Of a stretch of DNA of 64,000 nucleotides, positions 1 through 8,157 are shown in pieces (the stretch's first letter is position 1; each line of letters begins with the position of its first letter). Source of the DNA: Streptomyces sp. VRA16 Mangrove soil (GTDB lineage: Bacteria; Actinomycetota; Actinomycetes; Streptomycetales; Streptomycetaceae); NCBI RefSeq assembly GCF_017377775.1, contig NZ_JAFVLN010000008.1:124001-188000 (forward strand), written 5' to 3'. A program made the position numbers and the translations under genes. The notes under the pieces were generated by a model, which saw only the letters and a list, made by a program, of their open reading frames with translations, did not search any database and was not told the origin of the DNA.

Positions 1-290
1 TCGACCGGGGCGCCGTTCAGCGCCCCGTAGTCGCACTCCCGCAGGCGCGCGTCCCGGTGGACCGGGACGCCCGTCCCCGCGAACGCGATCTCGGCCGTCT
101 CGACGGCCCGGCGCAGGTCGGACGTGTGGACGGCGTCGAGCCCGGTCCCACGCCTGCGCTCCCCCAACTCGACGGCCAGCACACGTCCGCGCCCGGAGAG
201 CCGGCCGGGGAGCCGGCCCGTCGCGATGCCGTTCTCGTTGTCCTCGGTGACGGCGTGGGTCTCGTAGACCAGGCGGATGCGGTCCGTCAT
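1..290 (-). CDS. Histidine phosphatase family protein (3' part outside the window)
   Basis: Only the first ~96 codons are present; the rest lies beyond base 1. The N-terminus reads as a beta-strand followed by YETHAVTEDNENGIATG, then a GxRxxDAVHTSDLRRAVETAE-like stretch (VHTSDLRRAVETAEIAFAG), which is the typical second segment of phosphoglycerate-mutase-like histidine phosphatases. The usual RHG active-site triplet appears here as ETH, a variant common in streptomycete members of the family. The ATG overlaps the stop codon of the upstream membrane-protein gene (ATGA), so the two are probably translationally coupled. Substrate unknown. Confidence 0.8.
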   Translation of the reverse strand, partial: MTDRIRLVYETHAVTEDNENGIATGRLPGRLSGRGRVLAVELGERRRGTGLDAVHTSDLRRAVETAEIAFAGTGVPVHRDARLRECDYGALNGAPV

Positions 291-2392
291 CACGAGGGGC
301 GGCGGCGGACCGCCGTGGTGAGGCCGACGATGAACAGGGTGGCGAACATCCAGGCGGCGACCTGGGCGACCCAGGTCGCGAGAATGTAGATCAGGCCCGC
401 CGTGCCCGAACCGGTGGTGCAGCCCTCCAGCTGCTGCATGCGCAGCAACGGCAGGCTGGCCTCGACGGCGCGGCCGATGCGCTGCACCCCGTGGCAGCCG
501 CCGCCGGTGAGCCCGCCGCCCCACAGGGCGATCAGGCTCATCATGACGAAGATCCCGACGAGGCCGAAGACCGCGCGCCAGGGCTGGTGCCCGAAGCCGA
601 TGGTCACCCCGGCCAGTTTCTGCCAGACCCGCAGCAGCGGCCCCTGCCGGTCGGACCGCTTCAGCTGGTCGCGGTACTGGGCCATGAGGATCTGCCGCGC
701 CTCGCGCTCGTCCCCCTGGTCCCGATAGCGGCCGGCGAGGTGTTGATAGGGCTGTGAGGTGTACGCGGGGGTGTCCTCGGCGAGCACCTTGATCCAGTCC
801 CTGACCGTGATCCTGGGATCCAGGACACCGAAGACCATGTCGTCGAGGGCGATGAGTTTGCGCCGGGTGGCGGCCCGGTTGTCCTCGATGGTCCGCGGTG
901 AGATCGCCAGCCGGCCGCGGACGCTGGTGTTGCGCAGGTCGATCATGGGCGGGGAGACGGGGTCCCTCGCCGATCCCCTGGCCGTGACCGTGAAGGCGTC
1001 GGCCCGGAGGTCGGCGAGGACCTCCATCGACCGGGCGGACAGCGCCGGTCCGCGCGTCGCCTCGAAGTGGGACGCGGTGACGTCCAGCACTCCGCCGATC
1101 CTGGACGCGTGCAGCCGCACCACACCGTCGTTGCCGCCGCCGGACGCCATGAACCCCGCGTCGAGCCGGAGGTCACCGGCGACCTTGAGCTGGACGGCGA
1201 ACAGCGCGGTGCCCAGCTCGTTCACGATCCGGGTGCTGGACAGGGACATGTAGCCGCCGACGCGCGCGCTGAACACGTTGACCGCGGCGGCCCGGTCGGT
1301 GCGGCTGGTGAACGTGGAGTGGTCGAGGCGGACGTCACCGTCGACGGCGGCCTGCTGGGCGTCCGTCACACAGCCGCCCGTGTTCCGGTGCTCCGCCCCC
1401 GCGACGGACAGCGTGCCCGCCACCGACGAGTTGAACAGATTCACGGTGGGCCGCTCCCCGGTGCCGGAGATCCGGGTCTCGTCGAGGTCGAGGTCGCCCT
1501 CGACCTTCAGCCTGCTCGCGACCAGGGCGGGCCCCGCCGAGTTCTCGATCCGCGTCTGCTTCAGGTCGACCTTGCCGCCGACCGCCGCGTCGACCAGCGA
1601 GACGATGCCGTACTTGGCCGAGGCGCCGGTCACCGTGGCACCGCGGATCCGCAGCCCGTTGGTGGCCCGCATCCGGTCGGCCTGGATCGCCTGGCCCTGC
1701 TCGTTGTTGAGCACGGTGCCCGTGAGGTACATCCGGCCGCCGATCCGGGCGCCGCGCAGGGTCAGCGCCGCGCCCGGGTGACGGCCGACGACGCAGCCCC
1801 GGTCGAGATGGAAGTCGCCCTTCACCACGAGGTTCGTCGCGTCCACCGCGGGGCCGTGGGCGTGCCTGATGGTGATGCCCCCGGCGAACACGCAGCCGGA
1901 TATCTCCGCCCCGTGCAGCGAGAGGGCGACCTGCTGGGCGTTGCCGAGGACATGGGCGCGGTCCATCCGGAGGTCGAAACGCAGGACGAGGTTCTCCGCG
2001 GAGACGCACGGCCCGGACCCGTCCTCGAAGAGGCTGCCACTCAGATCGAGCGACGACAGCTGCGCGTTGCGCAGGGACAGACCGTCCCGGAAGTGGCAGT
2101 CGAGCAGCCGCACGTTCGCCTCGGTCGTCAGGTAGTCGAGATCGAGGTGCCCCTCGATCGTCAGCCCCTGCAGATGCACGCAGTGCGAGCCGTCGGCCCC
2201 CGCGGCACGGAGCCGGAACGCCTCCCGGAGCACCGAGGCGCGGACCGTGCGGTCCGCGCCCCAGGTCCGCATCGCCTCCGGGAGTTTGGTGTCGGAGCGC
2301 AGCACGACGGCGCCGCCGTCCCCGCAGATGTGGGTGTGTACCGAGCTCTCGAGATCTGTAGGAGATGTACCGCCAGTTGATGCCCCCGTCAT
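290..2392 (-). CDS. Beta-helix repeat protein with C-terminal membrane anchor
   Basis: About 700 residues. Residues ~40-560 consist of short repeats of the type LxLxxxxIxGxLxLxxxxV, with recurring LDL, DLRLD and GxLxVxG units, expected to fold as a right-handed beta-helix similar to pentapeptide-repeat or bactofilin-like proteins. The last ~110 residues contain two hydrophobic segments (around AVFGLVGIFVMMSLIALWGG and IYILATWVAQVAAWMFATLF) and a short basic tail, so the protein is membrane anchored. Related streptomycete proteins are often labelled oxidoreductase, but no nucleotide-binding or redox motif is visible. The ATG at 2392 is preceded by a weak GGTGG; a start further in is possible. 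The downstream phosphatase gene overlaps by four bases. Confidence 0.7.
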   Translation of the reverse strand: MTGASTGGTSPTDLESSVHTHICGDGGAVVLRSDTKLPEAMRTWGADRTVRASVLREAFRLRAAGADGSHCVHLQGLTIEGHLDLDYLTTEANVRLLDCHFRDGLSLRNAQLSSLDLSGSLFEDGSGPCVSAENLVLRFDLRMDRAHVLGNAQQVALSLHGAEISGCVFAGGITIRHAHGPAVDATNLVVKGDFHLDRGCVVGRHPGAALTLRGARIGGRMYLTGTVLNNEQGQAIQADRMRATNGLRIRGATVTGASAKYGIVSLVDAAVGGKVDLKQTRIENSAGPALVASRLKVEGDLDLDETRISGTGERPTVNLFNSSVAGTLSVAGAEHRNTGGCVTDAQQAAVDGDVRLDHSTFTSRTDRAAAVNVFSARVGGYMSLSSTRIVNELGTALFAVQLKVAGDLRLDAGFMASGGGNDGVVRLHASRIGGVLDVTASHFEATRGPALSARSMEVLADLRADAFTVTARGSARDPVSPPMIDLRNTSVRGRLAISPRTIEDNRAATRRKLIALDDMVFGVLDPRITVRDWIKVLAEDTPAYTSQPYQHLAGRYRDQGDEREARQILMAQYRDQLKRSDRQGPLLRVWQKLAGVTIGFGHQPWRAVFGLVGIFVMMSLIALWGGGLTGGGCHGVQRIGRAVEASLPLLRMQQLEGCTTGSGTAGLIYILATWVAQVAAWMFATLFIVGLTTAVRRRPS

Positions 2393-2442
2393 CCATCCAC
2401 CATACGAACGCCGGCCCACAGCAGACAGATGTCGGCGTCCGT

Positions 2443-3378
2443 CTAGTCGCCGCGCCCGACCGACGCCAGCACCACCCCGCCGAGGATCAGCACCATGCAC
2501 CCCACCCGCATCCACCCCATCGACTCCCCCAGGACCGCGTACGACAGCAGCGCCACGCACACCGGCTGGAGGTAGTACACGACGCCGGCGCGGGCCGCGC
2601 CGACGAGGGCGATCGCCTTGTTCCAGGCGAAGAAGGCGATCGCGGACGAGACCACGCCCACGTACGACAAGGGCCCCACCGTGCCGGGGCGGACCTCGAA
2701 GCCGCCCTGGGTCCACACGCTCACCACGTACGCGGGGAGCAGCATCAGCGTGCCGAGGACGAACGTCGCGAACAGGAAGGGGACGCCGCCGAGCTCCGGC
2801 GGGCGGCGGCGCAGCAGGGCGCTGTACGAGCCGAAGCAGACGGCCGCGGCGACCACCCACAGGTCGCCCGGCGCGAAGTCGGGGGTCAGCGAGCCCTTGC
2901 TGACCAGGAGGACGACTCCCGCGCAGGCCAGCAGAGTTCCGGTCACCCGGCGTGCCCCGAGGCGGGCGCCGCCCGCTCGCTCGTACACCGCCATGAGGAC
3001 CGGCGAGGCGGCCATGATCATGCCCATGTTGCCGGCGGACGTCGTCAGGCCGGCCTGGTTGACGAGGGTGTTGTAGACGGTGACGCCGAGCAGGGCGGCC
3101 AGCGTCACGAACGTCAAGTGGCTGCGCAGCAAGGCCCGTTCACGCCACGCCGCCCGGATCCCGAACGGTGCCAGCGCCACGATCGCGATCACCCAGCGCC
3201 AGAACGCGTGCTGGACCGGCGGGACGCTGTCGTGCAGGCCGCGTGCGGTGACGAAGCTGCCGGACCAGACGACCGTGGCGAGCGCGGCGAGGGCGAGGCC
3301 CGCGCCGAGGCCGCCCGCCGCACGGCCGGGGGCCGCGCTCGGCTCGACGGGGGTACGGGTACGGTCCAGGACTGCCAT
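2443..3378 (-). CDS. EamA/DMT-family transporter
   Basis: A 311-residue integral membrane protein with about ten hydrophobic segments in two EamA halves (roughly residues 25-155 and 170-305). WSGSFVTARGL near the N-terminus and the second-half segment ending in a LILGGVVL helix match the drug/metabolite transporter superfamily. It probably exports an amino acid or small metabolite across the cytoplasmic membrane; the substrate cannot be read from sequence. It lies in the same direction as, and 41 bases after, a second DMT gene, so three exporters (this, the next DMT gene and the MFS gene) may form one transcript. Confidence 0.85.
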   Translation of the reverse strand: MAVLDRTRTPVEPSAAPGRAAGGLGAGLALAALATVVWSGSFVTARGLHDSVPPVQHAFWRWVIAIVALAPFGIRAAWRERALLRSHLTFVTLAALLGVTVYNTLVNQAGLTTSAGNMGMIMAASPVLMAVYERAGGARLGARRVTGTLLACAGVVLLVSKGSLTPDFAPGDLWVVAAAVCFGSYSALLRRRPPELGGVPFLFATFVLGTLMLLPAYVVSVWTQGGFEVRPGTVGPLSYVGVVSSAIAFFAWNKAIALVGAARAGVVYYLQPVCVALLSYAVLGESMGWMRVGCMVLILGGVVLASVGRGD

Positions 3379-3419
3379 CGGGATCCGGTGCCTCTCACGC
3401 TCGGGATGCTGTCTCCCCG

Positions 3420-4340
3420 CTACCGTCGCAGCGCCCCACCGATCGCGTCCATCGAAAACTTCCGCTGATAATGTTCAGCTTTGCCGAACGGTTTGGGGGT
3501 GTGCTGGCCGAACACCGTCGCCCCCAACGCCAGTCCCGTTCCGGCCAGTTGGAGCGGGGTGAGCGCCTGGCCGAGGGCCGCCCAGCCGATCACCGCCGCC
3601 GTCACCGGGGACAGCGGGCCGAGCAGCGTGACCTGCGTGGCCGTGAGCCGGCCGATGCCGCGGAACCAGAGCCAGTACGCGACCGCCGTGTTGGCCAGCG
3701 CCAGATAGCCGTACCCGGCCAGGGCCGGGGCGTCGAGCGCGGGCGGCGCGCCCTCCAGCGCCGCGGCGAGCGGTGCGATCAGGAGGCCGCCCGCAGTGAG
3801 CTGCCAGGCGGTGAGGGCCAGCGGGCCCGCACCCTCGGGGCGCCCCCACTTCTTCGTCAGCACCGTGCCGGCCGACATCGACGCCGTCGAGGCGAGCGCC
3901 GCCGCCATCCCCAGCGGGGCCGGGGCACCGGCCGCCCGCAGCACCACGAGACTCACCCCGAGCGCGGCCGCCACGCCCGTCAACAGCTGCCGGGCGGTGG
4001 GGCGTTGACCGAGAAGCGGCACCGCGAGGCCCGCCACGAACAGCGGGCCGACCGAGCCGACCACCGCCGCAAGACCGCCCGGCAGGCGGTACGCGGCGAG
4101 GAAGAGGAGCGGGAAGAACGCCCCGATGTTCAGCGCGCCCAGCACGGCCGACCGCCACCACCACGCCCCCGCCGGGAGGCGCCGCGCGAGGGCCAGCAGC
4201 ACCAGGCCGGCGGGCAGGGCGCGCAGCGCCGCCGTGAACAACGGCCGTTCCGGGGGCAGGAGTTCGGTCGTCACCGCGTACGTCGAACCCCACGAGACCG
4301 GGGCGAGCGCGGTCAGCAGGACCGTCGGGGTGCGCCTCAT
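3420..4340 (-). CDS. EamA/DMT-family transporter
   Basis: 306 residues with ten predicted transmembrane helices and two EamA repeats. The start MRRTPTVLLTALAPVSWGST carries the usual first-helix WGS(T/S)Y motif of the family. The ATG at 4340 overlaps the stop codon of the MFS gene (ATGA), so the two are translationally coupled and should be expressed together under the MarR-controlled promoter at ~5.6 kb. A longer in-frame reading upstream lies inside the MFS gene and was discarded. Confidence 0.85.
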   Translation of the reverse strand: MRRTPTVLLTALAPVSWGSTYAVTTELLPPERPLFTAALRALPAGLVLLALARRLPAGAWWWRSAVLGALNIGAFFPLLFLAAYRLPGGLAAVVGSVGPLFVAGLAVPLLGQRPTARQLLTGVAAALGVSLVVLRAAGAPAPLGMAAALASTASMSAGTVLTKKWGRPEGAGPLALTAWQLTAGGLLIAPLAAALEGAPPALDAPALAGYGYLALANTAVAYWLWFRGIGRLTATQVTLLGPLSPVTAAVIGWAALGQALTPLQLAGTGLALGATVFGQHTPKPFGKAEHYQRKFSMDAIGGALRR

Positions 4341-5611
4341 GCCGCCCTCACCACCTCGCGCGCGGGCTCCGCCGAGCGGGCCACGACCACGGACTCCACC
4401 GGCAGGCGCCGCTCGACCCGCAGCAGCAGCGCGGCCGCCACCAGCGACGTACCGATCAGGAAGAGCCACGGCACCCGGCCGTCGACCGCGAGCAGACCGG
4501 TGAACAGGGACGGCGCGAGCGCCTTCGCGAGGGACCAGGAGAGCTGGTACGTCGCCATGTACCGGCCGCGGACCGCCTCCGGCGCCGCCGAGACGGCGAG
4601 CACCTCGGCCGACGGGCTGTGGATCAGCTCGCCGAGCGTGTAGAGGACGACCAGGGCGACCAGGACCGCCCCGATCGCCCAGGTGACGGTCGGACGGACC
4701 GCGGCGAACACGGCCAGACCGGCGAACGCCGTCGCGAACAGCGTGCCGCCGAGCGCCGCCGAGCGGGTGCGGCGGGCGCCCGAGCCGCGCACCCGGGCCG
4801 CGACCCACATCCCGACCACGCCGCACAGCACGGTGTTGACGGTGAACGCGGTGCCGGTGAGCGCCGCGGGGGCCCGCAGCCACTGCACGACGAAGAGCGG
4901 GAAGAGCACCGAAAGGGCCGAGTAGGACAGGGCGTTGAGGAAGTTCGCCGAGGTCACGATCAGGAAGGGGCGGTCGGCGGCGACCAGCCGGTACCCGGCG
5001 CCGCGGCGTGCGCCCGGCACCGCCCCTGCCGCCGTCGCCACCGTCCGGATCGGGCGCAGGGGGCGCAGCGCGAGGGCCGCCACCGCGAACGACAGCGCGT
5101 TGCCCCACGCCGCGTACGTGTAGGCGCCGCTGCCCGCCACCCCGATCACCAGCGTCGCGAGCAGCGAGCCCGCGCCGAGGCCGCCGTTGGTCAGCGCGCG
5201 CAGCGCCGCCTGGAGCCGGTCGCGGTCGGCGCCGCGCGCCACCTCGCCGATCAGCGCGGACTGCACCGCGGGGAAGGCCCGGTCGGCGGCGGCCGTCACC
5301 ATGACCACCGCCGCGAAGGCGGGCAGCGCGTGGGCCGCCGGGTAGAGGAGGAAGCCGACCGCGCGGGCCGCGTACAGGACGTACTGGACGGGGCGCGCCC
5401 CGAACCGGTCCACGGCCGCGCCGGCGAGCGGCAGCGCACCCATCCCGATCAGGCCGGTGACCGTGAGGACCGCGCCGACGACCGGGAAGGACAGGCCCGT
5501 CACGGAGTGGAAGAAGACCAGCGTGAACGGGATGTACATGCCGTTGCCGATGCCGTTCACGGCTGCGGCGAAGGTCATGGACCGCTCACCGGGTATGCGC
5601 TGCGTCCGCAC
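4337..5611 (-). CDS. MFS transporter
   Basis: 424 residues with about twelve hydrophobic segments; the N-terminal half starts MTFAAAVNGIGNGMYIPF and the loop after helix 2 has the basic/aspartate pattern AVDRFGARPV expected in major facilitator proteins. The start is GTG, preceded by AGGGGGG at the right distance. Its promoter region is shared with the divergent MarR gene and contains four copies of AAGTAGCT/AGCTACTT. Likely an efflux pump for a toxic or signalling compound sensed by the MarR protein (inference from layout). Confidence 0.88.
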   Translation of the reverse strand: MRTQRIPGERSMTFAAAVNGIGNGMYIPFTLVFFHSVTGLSFPVVGAVLTVTGLIGMGALPLAGAAVDRFGARPVQYVLYAARAVGFLLYPAAHALPAFAAVVMVTAAADRAFPAVQSALIGEVARGADRDRLQAALRALTNGGLGAGSLLATLVIGVAGSGAYTYAAWGNALSFAVAALALRPLRPIRTVATAAGAVPGARRGAGYRLVAADRPFLIVTSANFLNALSYSALSVLFPLFVVQWLRAPAALTGTAFTVNTVLCGVVGMWVAARVRGSGARRTRSAALGGTLFATAFAGLAVFAAVRPTVTWAIGAVLVALVVLYTLGELIHSPSAEVLAVSAAPEAVRGRYMATYQLSWSLAKALAPSLFTGLLAVDGRVPWLFLIGTSLVAAALLLRVERRLPVESVVVARSAEPAREVVRAA

Positions 5612-5623
5612 GGGGACCCCCCT

Positions 5624-5677
5624 AAGTAGCTCGATGGAAAGTAGCTTAGTCGTAAGCTACTTTTTTGCAAGCTACTT
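5624..5677. promoter_or_regulatory. Four-half-site operator between MFS exporter and marR-type gene
   Basis: AAGTAGCT occurs at 5624-5631 and 5639-5646, and its reverse complement AGCTACTT at 5655-5662 and 5670-5677. Centre spacings are 15, 16 and 15 bases and the whole array is symmetric about ~5650.5. The inner pair forms a perfect palindrome GTAGCTTA-GTCG-TAAGCTAC. The array lies directly upstream of the MFS ribosome-binding site and just before the divergent regulator, as expected for a MarR-family binding region. Confidence 0.8.
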
Positions 5678-5732
5678 TCTTGCCTGAGAGTGAGTGCGGG
5701 CCGATACTCGGCACATGGCCGATACTCGGGAC

Positions 5733-6236
5733 ATGACTGACCACGACGCCGTCGACGCGATCATCGAGCAGTGGGCCGCCGTCCGCCCCGACCTCGACAC
5801 CACCGCCATGGAGGTCTTCGGCCGGGTCTACCGGCTGGCCCGCGCGATGGGCGACCGCGTCGAGACGGCGTACGCGCGGATCGGCATCTCGCGCGGCGAG
5901 TTCGACGTGCTGGCGACGCTGCGCCGCGCCGCCGCCCCGTACACACTCTCCCCCCGCCAGCTGTCGGCGACGCTGATGCTGACGACGGGCGGCATGACGG
6001 GGCGCCTGGACAAGCTGGAGCGGCGGGGCCTGGTGCGCCGCTCGCCCGATCCGCACGACCGGCGCGGCCTCCAGGTCACCCTCACCGAGGAGGGACTGGC
6101 TCTCGTGGACGAGGCGGTGGGCGCCGGTCTCGACGTGCAGAAGAAGGCGGTGGAGGCGGCGTTCGACGGCGAGCAGGCGGAGCAACTCACGGATCTGCTG
6201 CGGAAGTTGCTGGCCACCACCGCGACCGAACGGTAG
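5733..6236 (+). CDS. MarR-family transcriptional regulator
   Basis: A winged-helix regulator of about 167 residues: IGISRGEFDVLATLRRAAAP, the recognition region LSATLMLTTGGMTGRLDKLE and the wing GLVRRSPDPHDRRGLQV are classical MarR features. It is transcribed away from the MFS/DMT exporters and should repress them and itself through the operator at 5624-5677. The start is uncertain: ATG 5733 gives the usual family N-terminus (MTDHDAVDAI), but ATG 5715 and GTG 5694 are in frame, and the sequence before each ATG repeats GCCGATACTCGG(C/G)ACATG. Confidence 0.85.
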   Translation: MTDHDAVDAIIEQWAAVRPDLDTTAMEVFGRVYRLARAMGDRVETAYARIGISRGEFDVLATLRRAAAPYTLSPRQLSATLMLTTGGMTGRLDKLERRGLVRRSPDPHDRRGLQVTLTEEGLALVDEAVGAGLDVQKKAVEAAFDGEQAEQLTDLLRKLLATTATER

Positions 6237-6237
6237 T

Positions 6238-6882
6238 TCAGCCCTCCAGGTAGGCGAGGACGGCGAGCACCCGCCGGTTGTCGCTCTCGCCGGGATACAG
6301 GCCGAGCTTCGTGAAGATGTTGCCGATGTGCTTGGTCACGGCCTTCTCGGTGACGAACAGGGTCTCCGCCACCCCGGCGTTGGACCGGCCCTGCGCGAGG
6401 AGGCCGAGCACGTCCCGCTCGCGGGCCGTCAGGGAGCCGAGCCGTTCGTCGCGCACCTTGCGGGCCAGCAGCTTGGAGACGACCTCGGGGTCCATGGCCG
6501 TGCCGCCGCAGGCCACCTGTCCGATGGTGCGCAGGAACTCCGCGCCGTCGGTGACCCGGTCCTTGAGGACATAGCCGACCGCGCCCGCGCCGTCGGCCAG
6601 CAACTCCCGCGCGTACAGCGGCTCCACGTACTGCGAGAGCAGCAGCACCGGCAGCCCCGGGACCTGTTGGCGGGCCGCCACGGCCGCGCGCAGGCCCTCG
6701 TCGGCGAAGTCGGGCGGCAGGCGTACGTCGACGACCGCGACGTCCGGCCGCTCGGTGACGAGGGCGGCCAGCAGCTCCGGGCCGTTGTCGACGGCGGCGA
6801 CGACCTCGTGGCCGTACGCCGCCAGGAGCCGCATGAGACCGTCCCTCAGCAGGAAGTGGTCTTCGGCGACGACAATGCGCAC
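6238..6882 (-). CDS. NarL/LuxR-type response regulator
   Basis: 214 residues. The N-terminal receiver domain has acidic residues AEDH, the phospho-acceptor Asp in VAVVDVRLPP and the conserved Lys in GYVLKD. The C-terminal LuxR helix-turn-helix reads LTARERDVLGLLAQGRSN followed by TEKAVTKHIGNIFTKLGL. GTG at 6882 is chosen because GGAGGTGCC precedes it. The gene overlaps the 3' end of the histidine kinase gene by 37 bases, so it is the cognate, coupled regulator. Targets unknown. Confidence 0.9.
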   Translation of the reverse strand: MRIVVAEDHFLLRDGLMRLLAAYGHEVVAAVDNGPELLAALVTERPDVAVVDVRLPPDFADEGLRAAVAARQQVPGLPVLLLSQYVEPLYARELLADGAGAVGYVLKDRVTDGAEFLRTIGQVACGGTAMDPEVVSKLLARKVRDERLGSLTARERDVLGLLAQGRSNAGVAETLFVTEKAVTKHIGNIFTKLGLYPGESDNRRVLAVLAYLEG

Positions 6883-8129
6883 GGCACCTCCATCGAGATC
6901 TGGGTCGGTCCGCCGGCCGGGCTGTGGACCACCATGACACCGTCGAAGGTGGCGAGGCGGCGCTCGATGCCCGCGAGGCCGCTGCCGCGGGCCGGGTCGG
7001 CGCCGCCGCGGCCGTCGTCGGTGACACTGACCCGCAGCGCCGGGCGCGCGGGGTCGTAGCCGATGTCGATCCACAGCCGCTCGGCGCCGTCCGCGTGCTT
7101 GGCCGCGTTCGTGACCGTCTCGGCGACCGCGAAGTAGACGGCGGACTCGACGGGCGGCTCGGGGCGGGCCGGGAGGTCGACGGTGACCTCCGCGTCCAGC
7201 GGGCTCAGCAGGGCCAACGACCGCACGGCGTCGGCGAGTCCACGGTCGGCGAGGACCGGCGGGTGGATGCCGCGGACCAGGTCGCGCAGTTCCTTCAGAG
7301 CGGCCGACGAGGAGGCACGGGCCTCGGCGAGCAGCTTCGCCGCCTCCTCCGGATCGCGCCGCATCAGGTGCTCCGCCGCGTCCAGGGTCATGCCCATCGC
7401 CACCAGGCGCGCCTGCGCGCCGTCGTGCAGGTCGCGCTCGATACGCCGGAGTTCGGCGGCCGAGGTGTCCACGGCGTCGGAGCGGGTCGCGGCGAGATGG
7501 GCGATGCGGGCCGCCATCAGCTCCTGGTCGCTGGGGGTGAGGGCACTGCGCACGAGCCGGCTGTGCAGATCCATGACGGCGGGCGCCATGGCCAGGCCCG
7601 CCGCCCCGATCAGCGCCGCGCCGACGGCCGCGAGCCCGGCGGTCGTGCCGTCGGTGACCTCGAAGCCGGTGTACCAGAGGCTGCCCTCCCAGGACCGGCC
7701 GCCGCGCGCCGACAGGGCCGGGCCGAAGGCGGCGAGGAAGAGCCCGTACAGGCCGTAGAGGACGAAGGAGAGCGGGACGCAGGCCAGCAGGCCCGCCGGG
7801 AGGGAGTGCACCGCCGTCCAGCGCCAGCCCCGCACGTCCTGCGGGTCGTTCAGCAGCCACTTCCAGCGGGCGGCGAGCCCGATCGGCGGTTCCCCCTTCG
7901 GGCCCGGCGGCCGGGGCGGCGCCTCGACCGGGGTGCCGGACCAGGCGCCGGCCAGCGCCCGCTGCCGGCCGGTGAGCCGGCGCATGCCCGCCACCGACCA
8001 GCGCATCAGACTCGGGAGGGGGATGAAGGCGGCGGTGGCGACGGTCGTCGTCCAGTGCATGGCCGCCAGCCACAGCCACATCTGCTCATGGCACCGCCGG
8101 ATCGCCCGGAATCCTCGCATGACCCTCAA
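6846..8129 (-). CDS. NarL-family sensor histidine kinase
   Basis: 427 residues. Four hydrophobic stretches in the first ~210 residues form the membrane sensor part; the HisKA_3 dimerisation/phosphotransfer box is RRIERDLHDGAQARLVAMGM with the phosphorylated His, and the ATPase part shows the N-box region VAETVTNAAKHADG and the G-box DDGRGGADPARGSGLAGIERR. A GGGGAGTTGAGGGTC leader precedes the ATG. It phosphorylates the response regulator encoded immediately downstream; the stimulus is unknown. Confidence 0.9.
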   Translation of the reverse strand: MRVMRGFRAIRRCHEQMWLWLAAMHWTTTVATAAFIPLPSLMRWSVAGMRRLTGRQRALAGAWSGTPVEAPPRPPGPKGEPPIGLAARWKWLLNDPQDVRGWRWTAVHSLPAGLLACVPLSFVLYGLYGLFLAAFGPALSARGGRSWEGSLWYTGFEVTDGTTAGLAAVGAALIGAAGLAMAPAVMDLHSRLVRSALTPSDQELMAARIAHLAATRSDAVDTSAAELRRIERDLHDGAQARLVAMGMTLDAAEHLMRRDPEEAAKLLAEARASSSAALKELRDLVRGIHPPVLADRGLADAVRSLALLSPLDAEVTVDLPARPEPPVESAVYFAVAETVTNAAKHADGAERLWIDIGYDPARPALRVSVTDDGRGGADPARGSGLAGIERRLATFDGVMVVHSPAGGPTQISMEVPCALSSPKTTSC

Positions 8130-8157
8130 CTCCCCTGTTCGCCGCGGTATTCGACTG

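Noticed and set aside
290..2392. Oxidoreductase label for the beta-helix membrane protein
   Set aside because: No cofactor-binding or redox motif can be seen; only the repeat fold and the membrane anchor are supported.
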